From JANNOG01 sp050329415 (GTDB taxonomy: Bacteria > Actinomycetota > Actinomycetes > Actinomycetales > JBBAYJ01), in contig JBHJOS010000161.1 of the NCBI GenBank assembly GCA_050329415.1, positions 1-30,171 on the forward strand: 30,171 nt of DNA. The letters run 5' to 3'. The position numbers and the translations under genes are program-made. Under the pieces are notes generated by a model. It saw only the letters and a list, made by a program, of their open reading frames with translations. It was not told the DNA's origin and searched no databases. This document shows, piece after piece, positions 24,901-30,171 of this stretch (position 1 is its first letter; each line of letters starts with the position of its first letter).

Positions 24901-25327
24901 CGTGGACGCCGACGCGGTGTCCGCGCCGGCGGGACGGGTCGCGCTCGAGCGGGTGTCCGTGCTGGGCCGCGTCCAGGCCCGGGTGCTCGAGATCTCGGAG
25001 TCCATCCTCGACGGCGACGCCGTCGCCGAGGACCGCTTCCGCGGGTGTGCCCGCTACAGCCGCGTCACCTCGACGTCGCAGCTGCCCCGGGCCCACCGCC
25101 TCGCGGTGGACACCCCGCTGCGGCTGGTGTCGCGCAACCGCCGCGACCCCGCGTGGTGGCGGCTGCGCGCCGACTGCGACCCCGCCGTCGCCGCGGGGGC
25201 GGAGAACGGTGGCGAGCTGGGCGCGTACGCGGCCGAGCAGCTGACCGCTCGCCTGGCCGGGCACCGGCGGCGCCTGGCGGAGTTCACCCCGGCCGGGCTG
25301 CGCACCGGCGTCATCCGGATCGACTGA
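21941..25327 (+). CDS. Oversized gpI-like phage tail protein with C-terminal beta-solenoid-like region
   Basis: 1128 residues from the GTG at 21941 (GTGA overlap). The first ~140 residues match P2 gpI-type tail proteins: LLAAMPAMYRVPDEPP, DTASDEMIPRLAELVGATLV, then RRDVRGTVGWRRRKGTPAAL and EEMGTDLLGRPVVLQEGW. P2 gpI is about 176 residues, so ~950 residues are an addition. The extension contains beta-rich modules. Its last third has short alternating hydrophobic strands (VVLVDPVAGW, SVDLRMCTVIDAANEIAI, ALVVEDGVVDAGAVDA, RVSVLGRVQARVLEISES) that look like a right-handed beta-helix. It may bridge the wedge to the fibre-like DUF6519 protein. Start choice is firm because of the overlap. Confidence 0.85.
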   Translation: MSAGLAGPAGPVSGYPYDEDVLADLARRLLAAMPAMYRVPDEPPAGRGDLARLLRVLAAPLAVVRQNIAELHADLFIDTASDEMIPRLAELVGATLVFPDAGSNRRDVRGTVGWRRRKGTPAALEEMGTDLLGRPVVLQEGWRRVLLTQDLDILRPERTLVDTRPAVVAEQASGPLDAVSHLVELRGVTATTGAAHPRTVAHWVFPTQTFPLRSGTAHLRPSPGEDMRYSVDPLGVRRPLRVRRPPGDTGPFLDRIPERHFAADPARWWGRDGGVRVDVCGLPAAVAAVGETTRAPSRRPAARTLARGPGAAVSVTDLPGRGWHGPVRVELGLAPVTGAGGAQWSASLGAFAVTGSVDLDGGQVTGTASGAAPDPGGARVPVLRLVAEGSGGRFFPGAVLTLTGAGPGTTSATSDPALAAEGFLTGALHVRVPPVEVRGQRWLLVAADGSLYEAADEGGTAQPMPRDDTGLLLAEDALLGVGPGPVWPPAAPAAEPDMIERVPGAPGRGPAVLHGLEVLRRNGSRYAPLPGSAACALSFAVQVERPGGAWFRPFQRLEWTGTDPSTATWTVLGEDGLPVAPAGWAGELAAVARLRDDNAGLVSLAVRFESDDAAASACPGEVAWSGDDGTGVLVHLPQLDVEPATESPWPPDPAYPHAGDVLRVGVDGSTWESGALAGRRMSLGPAAPVRESAAMTRRRVRGRRLCAWDAEDPAATPPLLLDPTPPGLLDLDVAHGLFSVAAAQAPQRWPDPAAGGPPPPESVTVAHEVGATAHAGALPAAREPLLDRRLPRPTRLVAGAGALHRDAPPDWHDIPRYRTLADALDAVDTAWSALTAADAGEHVEVVQFEDSATYPGESPRWPAGPADPAAAEACLLTLVVQAAEREQPVVLVDPVAGWRPPAGPARYESVSLCGIAFGGPDWPGVTVPPARSVDLRMCTVIDAANEIAITAADEGSAVLVWRCLSAGVRLDGPGALVVEDGVVDAGAVDADAVSAPAGRVALERVSVLGRVQARVLEISESILDGDAVAEDRFRGCARYSRVTSTSQLPRAHRLAVDTPLRLVSRNRRDPAWWRLRADCDPAVAAGAENGGELGAYAAEQLTARLAGHRRRLAEFTPAGLRTGVIRID

Positions 25328-25337
25328 GGAGATCAAC

Positions 25338-28064
25338 GTGCACGCCGACCTGTCCCGTGGCCACGAACCGGACCGCGCCCGCGGGCGCGAGTACCGCCGC
25401 GTCCTGCCCCAGGCGGGCCGGCCGGTGCTCGACAGCGACCTCGCGGCGCTGGTGGACGCCCTGCTGGGGGTGAGTGTCGAGACCACGCGAGGCCTGGGGT
25501 GCGCCGCCGGCAGTCCCGACCTCGGGTTCCTCGTCACCCCGGGGCGGCTCGTGACCCTGTTCGCCGAGGTCGCCGGGCGGCACGTGGTGGCCGCGGGCGC
25601 CGGCGAGGTGCACGTCGACCACCGCCGCCGGCTGCACGGGCGCTTCCCCGGGGTGCGGGTCGCGGGCTCGGGGGCGCTGACCCGGGTGCTGTTCCCCGCC
25701 CTCGACCCCGGACCCCCCGGCGGCGGTGACGTGGTCGCGACGCTGTGGGCGTGGGCGCCGACGGCGACGACGATGACCGTCGCGGGCTCCAGCGTCGCAG
25801 TCACGGCGGGCGGCACGTCCCCGAGGCCCGTTCCGGTCACGATCCCGGCCGGGCTGGAGACGATCGAGATCGGGCTGTCGGGCCGGTCGGAGGTCTGGCT
25901 GTTCCTGCTGGAGGAGCGCCGACCGGTCGGCGAGCACGGGACCTTCGCCGTCGCGGCCGGCACTTACCACGTCGACGGGCTCGTCGTGCGCACCCCGGGC
26001 GGCGACTTCCCGGGCCTCGGCTTCCCGGAGGACGCCGGTTTCACTTGGGTGGACAGCCCGGCGGGTCCGCCACCGCTTCCCGGCCTTGTGCTCGACCCGG
26101 CACCGGGGCAGCGGGCCGTGGCCTACCTGGAGGTGTGGGAGCGGCACATAGGGCCGGTGGAGGACCCTGGCCTGCGCGAGGTCGCGCTCGGCGGAGTCGA
26201 CACCGCCACCAGGAGCCAGCTGCTTGGCCAGGTCAAGACCGCGCGCGTCGTCGGGGCCCTCACCCCCGACGAGGCGCGCGCGGCAATCGGGTCGACCGTC
26301 GAGTCCGGCGGCACGCTGACGGTCGCCACGGCTGCCGGCTCCGTGGCCGCGGACCCGTGCGACCTGCCGGACCCCGGCGGGTACAGCGGGTCGGACAACC
26401 GCCTCTACCGCATCCAGGTGCACCGCGGCGGCGGGCTCACCAGCGTCCGGCTGACCTGGTCGCGGGACAACGGCAGCGAGCTGTTCCCCGCCTCGCTCAA
26501 CGCCGAGGAGGAGCTGGTCGTCGATGCGGACTCCCCGCTGGCGGGGGGCGACGTCGTGGAGGTGCTGGACGACGTCACCGACCTCGGCGACGAGGCGCTC
26601 GCCGAGGTGTCGGCGGGCGGGCTGGTCCCCCCGGAGCGGGCCGTGGGCCTGCTCGGGCGGCTCGTGGCCGTGTCGACGGCGGGGGACGAGAGCGAGAAGG
26701 CCTTCACGCTGGCCGACGTCGACGACCTCACCCAGCCGTCGGCGGTCGAGGAGCGCTTCAAGGTCCCCGGGGTGCGACTGAAGCTGCGTCGCTGGCAAGG
26801 GGTCGTCGACCCGCAGCGGGCTGCCGGGGCCGGCTCCCCCACCACCGGTCCGCACGTGCTGGAGGACGGGATCACCGTCACGCTCTCAGCCACCGGCACC
26901 TACCGGGCCGGTCAGTGGTGGGCCTACGAGGCGCGCGCGGGCGGGGCCGCCAACGGCAGGCCCTGGGACCCGGCACCGCACGGGCCGAAGCGGTGGTTCG
27001 CGCCGCTGGCCCTGCTGGAGGCGCCCGCCTCGCCGGGGACGGAGCCCTGGCAGGTGGTGGCGTGGCTGGACGAGCGGTTCCCGCACCTGTGCGGGATCAC
27101 CGCGGACGACGTGAGCTACGACGGCGACCGGGCGGGCGCCGACGCCGGCACGGTCCAGGAGGCGCTGGACGATCTCTACGACCGCCTCCCGGATCCCGCG
27201 ACCTGGCCGACGGTGACCGGGATCAGCTGGCGCAACGACCGCCTGCTGCCGCTGGCGGACTTCCTGGCCGGGATCGAGGTGGAGTTCTCCGAGGCCATGC
27301 ACCCGGAGACCGCGTCGACCTCCAGCTTCGTCGTCACCCTGGAGGCGCCCGCGGCCCCCGCGGCCCTCGGAAGGGCCTTCCAGCCGCTGATCCTCGACGG
27401 GGAGGTCCGCACGACGCCGCGGCAGTGGCGATTCGTCCCCGCGATGAAGCAGGAGGAGTTCGACCGACTCGCCGCCGGCGCCGCCGCCCCGCTGCGCTGC
27501 CGGGTGCGCCTGGCCGGTGAGGTGATCCTCGACCGCAGCGGGACGCGGGCCCTGGACGGACAGGCCGTCGGGCGGGTCGAGCCCGACGGGTACGGCTCGG
27601 TCGTCGACCTGCGGCTGCCGTCGGGGGACGGGCGGCGCGGCGGCGACTTCTCGTCGTGGTTCTTCCTCGAGCGGACGCCGTCCGACCTCGTGCGGGTGGA
27701 GTCCGTGGATCCGCCGCGGAACTCCGCCGTCAGGGATCTCGACGCGATCCTCGTGACGTTCAGCGGGCCGGTCCGGTTCGACTCGGTCTCCCGGGCCGTC
27801 GAGGTCCGCCTGGTCCGTGACGAGGTGGTCACGGTCCGCGGCACCCTCTCGGCTCACCCCTTCGAGAACGCCCCGGTCATGGTCCGCAGCGTCACCTTCA
27901 CCCCGGAGGACCTGTCGACCGGTGATGACTGGGTGGACGTGGACGTGAGGATCCGCGGAACCGGCGAGCGCCCCGTGGTCGACTCCCGGGGCCGGCCCAT
28001 CGACGCGGCCGGGCTCGGAACCCCGTCCGACCTGGAGTACCGGTTCCGGTGGGACGTGCTGTGA
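25338..28064 (+). CDS. DUF6519 protein with C-terminal Ig-like domain (candidate peripheral baseplate/fibre protein)
   Basis: 908 residues from a GTG with GAGGAGA just upstream, ten bases after the gpI-like stop. The N-terminal REYRRVLPQAGRPVLDSDL is the degenerate form of the DUF6519 opening ('VLMQQGRVQLDADWN'). Further family segments are YLEVWERHIGPVEDPGLRE with VALGGVDTATRSQLLGQV, and SDNRLYRIQVHRGGG with LTWSRDNGSELF. After residue ~630 come extra domains, including a C-terminal Big_5-like Ig fold (VESVDPPRNSAVRDLDAI, VTFSGPVRF). DUF6519 proteins occur at the end of tail-like gene clusters; a structural or surface role is likely, but the exact function is not established to my knowledge. 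GTGA overlap to the final gene. Confidence 0.82.
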   Translation: MHADLSRGHEPDRARGREYRRVLPQAGRPVLDSDLAALVDALLGVSVETTRGLGCAAGSPDLGFLVTPGRLVTLFAEVAGRHVVAAGAGEVHVDHRRRLHGRFPGVRVAGSGALTRVLFPALDPGPPGGGDVVATLWAWAPTATTMTVAGSSVAVTAGGTSPRPVPVTIPAGLETIEIGLSGRSEVWLFLLEERRPVGEHGTFAVAAGTYHVDGLVVRTPGGDFPGLGFPEDAGFTWVDSPAGPPPLPGLVLDPAPGQRAVAYLEVWERHIGPVEDPGLREVALGGVDTATRSQLLGQVKTARVVGALTPDEARAAIGSTVESGGTLTVATAAGSVAADPCDLPDPGGYSGSDNRLYRIQVHRGGGLTSVRLTWSRDNGSELFPASLNAEEELVVDADSPLAGGDVVEVLDDVTDLGDEALAEVSAGGLVPPERAVGLLGRLVAVSTAGDESEKAFTLADVDDLTQPSAVEERFKVPGVRLKLRRWQGVVDPQRAAGAGSPTTGPHVLEDGITVTLSATGTYRAGQWWAYEARAGGAANGRPWDPAPHGPKRWFAPLALLEAPASPGTEPWQVVAWLDERFPHLCGITADDVSYDGDRAGADAGTVQEALDDLYDRLPDPATWPTVTGISWRNDRLLPLADFLAGIEVEFSEAMHPETASTSSFVVTLEAPAAPAALGRAFQPLILDGEVRTTPRQWRFVPAMKQEEFDRLAAGAAAPLRCRVRLAGEVILDRSGTRALDGQAVGRVEPDGYGSVVDLRLPSGDGRRGGDFSSWFFLERTPSDLVRVESVDPPRNSAVRDLDAILVTFSGPVRFDSVSRAVEVRLVRDEVVTVRGTLSAHPFENAPVMVRSVTFTPEDLSTGDDWVDVDVRIRGTGERPVVDSRGRPIDAAGLGTPSDLEYRFRWDVL

Positions 28065-30171
28065 CCCCGGCGGGAAGGATCCACGAGGCGGTGGCCCGCT
28101 ACGTCGAGGACGTCGCCGGGGCCGCCCGCGCCGCGCTCGACAACGAGCTGGTGGGGGTGTACGCGTACGGCTCGGCGGCGGGCGACGCCTTCGTGCCCGG
28201 CCGCAGCGACGTCGACGTCATGGTCGTCGTCCGGCAGCAGCCCGGCGACGGCGTGCTCGACGAGCTGCTCGGGCAGGTCCGCCGGGTCCGCCGTCCCTGG
28301 GCGGCGCGAGGGCTCGACCTGTGCGTGGTGCCCGAGGCGCAGGCGCGCTCGGGGTCCGCCGCGCCACGCCTGGCGGCCTGGATCCTCACGTCCATCGACA
28401 GCGAGATCCGGGACGGTCCCGGCAGCGAGGGCGACGCCCGCCTGGTCCTGCTGTTCGCCCTGTGCCGCAGCCAGGGGGTGGCGCTGGCCGGGCCCGACCC
28501 GGCGGAGGTCTTCCCCGAGCAGGGCGCCGAGGCGGTCGCCGACGCCATGCGGGTGGACCTGGGCCTGACGGGGGCGGCGGCGTGGTATACGGTGCTCAAC
28601 TCCTGCCGGACCCTGCACTACCTCGACACCGGGAGCATGTGCGACCGGGACACCGGGGCGCGGTGGGCCCGGGGGCGCCTCGCGGACCACGACCTCATCG
28701 ACGCCGCCCTCGCGTGGCACCGGACCGGATCCGGACCGCCGATGCCGCCCGACCGGGTGGCCCGCTTCATCCGCCCGGTCCTGGACGAGTTGGCCGTCCG
28801 GGTCGGTACGGCCACCCCGCTCGGTGTGCCGGTGGTCGAGGCCAGCCCCCGGGTCAGGGTCCTCGCGGACACGGCCGTCGTGAGCTGTGTCATGCGGGCG
28901 CCCGCCACCGCCGACCTGCTCGCCTTCGCCGTCCGCAGCTTCGCCGCGCAGGACTGGCCGCACCGCGAGCTCGTCCTCGTCGGGCCGGGCGTCTCCGGGG
29001 TGCTGGCCTGGCTGTCGCCGGAGGTGGACGTGCGCCCGGTGGCCCTGCCGGCGGGTGAGGAGAACGAGTGGCGGGGCTATGGTCTGGCGGCCGCGTCCGG
29101 ACCCGTCGTCGCCACGTGGGACGCCACCACCTGGTACGCGCGCGACCGGCTCACCCAGCAGGTCCGCGAGCTGATGTCGACGTCGGCGCCGCGGGTCGCC
29201 GCGGCGTCACTGCTGGTGCACGACCCGCGGTCCCGGGAGACCCGGCGGGTGCGCGACGCCGGCCTGCTACGCCGGTCGACGCTGTGCGCCCGCCGGGACG
29301 CGTGGGACGTGGACGGGGCCGTCCGGCTGGGGGAACGGGGCGACCTCGCCGTCCTCATGGGACCCGTCCTGGGCGGTGACCCGGCGACCCCCGGGGAGGC
29401 GGAGTCCGTCGCCACCGAGGCCTTCGAGGCGTTCCGCACGGCGGCGTTGACGGCGTCGGCGAGGGTCGTCTGGGAACCCGCGGTGTCGTGCCTCATGCCC
29501 ACATACAACCGGCGCCGCTTCGCGGTCCGGGCGGTGGAGTACTTTCTGCGCCAGGACCACCCGAACCGCCAGCTCGTGGTCCTCGACGACAGCAGGCAGT
29601 CGATGGCCGGCGCCCTGCCCGACGACCCCCGGGTCACCTACCGGCGGCTGGAGGAGCGGGCGTCGATCGGGCGCAAGCGCCAGCTACTGGCCGAGGCGGC
29701 CGACGGGGACGTCCTCGTCCAGTGGGACGACGACGACTGGTACGGGCCGTCGCGGCTGAGCCGGCAGGTGGCGCCGCTGGCGGCGGGCGCCGCCGACATC
29801 ACCGGCGTGGTCGGCGGCCACCTGCTCGACGTGCCGTCGTTCCGGTTCTTCGAGACCGGCCCACCCCTGCACGAGGGGCGCCTGCACGCCTTCATCATCG
29901 CCGGGACGCTCGCGCTCACCCGGTCCGCCTGGCTCAGCGCCGGCGGCTACCCGGACGTCTCGATCGGCGAGGAGGTGTCCGTGCTCCGGGCGGTGTCCGA
30001 GCGCGGCGGGCGCGTCGCGTCGGTCACGAACGACGGTCTCTTCGTCCAGGTCCGCCACGGCGGGAACTCCTGGCACCTGCCGCACGACCCCGCCAAGGAC
30101 CGGTCCCGCCGGGCCGAGACCCCGCCCCCGGCGTTCATGGCGCCCGCGGACGTGGACTTCTACCGGCAGCT
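28061..30171 (+). CDS. AadA-like nucleotidyltransferase fused to two GT-A glycosyltransferase domains (partial at right edge)
   Basis: 703 codons from the GTG at 28061 (GTGA overlap with DUF6519) to the window edge, with no stop. Residues 1-250 are an aminoglycoside-adenylyltransferase (ANT/AadA)-like unit: VYAYGSAAGDAF with the NTase GS pair (37-38), GRSDVDVMVVV (D50-x-D52), a possible third acid at D86, and the helical AadA-type C-terminal domain (VLNSCRTLHYLDTGSM, RWARGRLADHDLIDAAL). Residues ~270-440 resemble a degenerate GT-A domain (VVSCVMRAPATADLLAFAV, QDWPHRELVLVG) with no clear DxD motif. Residues ~475-690 are a canonical family-2 glycosyltransferase (SCLMPTYNRRRFAV, RQDHPNRQLVVLDD, ASIGRKRQLLAEAADGD, DDDDW at 556-560). 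Substrates are unknown. Candidate payload or particle-modifying enzyme. Confidence 0.85.
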   Translation, partial: MTPAGRIHEAVARYVEDVAGAARAALDNELVGVYAYGSAAGDAFVPGRSDVDVMVVVRQQPGDGVLDELLGQVRRVRRPWAARGLDLCVVPEAQARSGSAAPRLAAWILTSIDSEIRDGPGSEGDARLVLLFALCRSQGVALAGPDPAEVFPEQGAEAVADAMRVDLGLTGAAAWYTVLNSCRTLHYLDTGSMCDRDTGARWARGRLADHDLIDAALAWHRTGSGPPMPPDRVARFIRPVLDELAVRVGTATPLGVPVVEASPRVRVLADTAVVSCVMRAPATADLLAFAVRSFAAQDWPHRELVLVGPGVSGVLAWLSPEVDVRPVALPAGEENEWRGYGLAAASGPVVATWDATTWYARDRLTQQVRELMSTSAPRVAAASLLVHDPRSRETRRVRDAGLLRRSTLCARRDAWDVDGAVRLGERGDLAVLMGPVLGGDPATPGEAESVATEAFEAFRTAALTASARVVWEPAVSCLMPTYNRRRFAVRAVEYFLRQDHPNRQLVVLDDSRQSMAGALPDDPRVTYRRLEERASIGRKRQLLAEAADGDVLVQWDDDDWYGPSRLSRQVAPLAAGAADITGVVGGHLLDVPSFRFFETGPPLHEGRLHAFIIAGTLALTRSAWLSAGGYPDVSIGEEVSVLRAVSERGGRVASVTNDGLFVQVRHGGNSWHLPHDPAKDRSRRAETPPPAFMAPADVDFYRQ

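Noticed and set aside
22279..25473. 1064-residue plus-strand open frame overlapping the gpI-like gene
   Set aside because: Arg/Gly/Pro-dominated out-of-frame reading; the gpI-like frame carries the family motifs and a GTGA-coupled start.
28061..28810. Stand-alone aminoglycoside-resistance gene (aadA)
   Set aside because: The AadA-like region has no stop and continues in frame into glycosyltransferase domains; it is coupled to the eCIS operon, so drug resistance is not a supported call.
5623..30171. Prophage interpretation of the tail gene cluster
   Set aside because: No capsid, portal, terminase, integrase or lysis genes; DUF4255, a Pvc15-like ATPase, CIS-tube and DUF6519 genes point to an eCIS.

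Overview
The window is very GC-rich DNA with strong G/C bias at third codon positions, frequent GTG starts and long chains of 4-base stop/start overlaps. This fits a high-GC actinobacterium; the genus cannot be read from the sequence. No rRNA, tRNA, CRISPR array or intact insertion sequence was seen.

Left flank (about 1-4750): a scrapyard of accessory genes. Intact-looking minus-strand genes are an ankyrin-repeat protein (363-1691) and a three-gene group of a DUF4440/SnoaL-like protein and two GNAT acetyltransferases (4332-2924). Between them lie remnants: an NYN-like fragment at the left edge, a TIGR01777-type epimerase that loses its C-terminal half at about 2480 and runs into the C-terminal end of a DUF234-type ATPase (itself frameshifted), and a PIN-domain (VapC-type) toxin lacking its N-terminus. 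The PIN remnant lies directly against, and in frame with, the stop codon of a family-2 glycosyltransferase (4750-5541, minus).

Core (5623 to the right edge, all plus strand): one compact operon for a phage-tail-like contractile injection system (extracellular contractile injection system, eCIS). The order is sheath, tube, T4 gp26-type baseplate-hub chaperone, Pro-rich disordered protein, DUF4255 tail-terminator/cap (Pvc16-like), AAA+ ATPase (Pvc15-like), a 100-residue protein, CIS-tube/Pvc7-like protein, a 21-codon possible leader ORF, LysM-like protein, gp27/gpD-type hub, gpV-type spike, an unrecognised Ala-rich protein, gp25 wedge, two large gpJ/gp47-type wedge proteins, a very large gpI-like protein, and a DUF6519 protein with a C-terminal Ig-like domain. 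Most junctions are GTGA, ATGA or TGATG overlaps, so the proteins are probably made in coupled amounts. No capsid, portal, terminase, integrase, holin or lysin gene is present, which argues against a prophage. No PAAR tip, tape-measure protein or second tube paralogue was recognised.

The operon ends, through another GTGA overlap, in a large protein that runs off the window (28061 onward): an AadA-like nucleotidyltransferase domain followed by a degenerate and then a canonical GT-A (family-2) glycosyltransferase domain. With the glycosyltransferase divergent from the sheath gene, sugar-transfer enzymes bracket the injection system. The two most interesting points are this nucleotidyltransferase-glycosyltransferase fusion (candidate payload or particle-modifying enzyme) and a nine-T tract in the gp26-type chaperone gene, where the conserved C-terminus continues only in a shifted frame.
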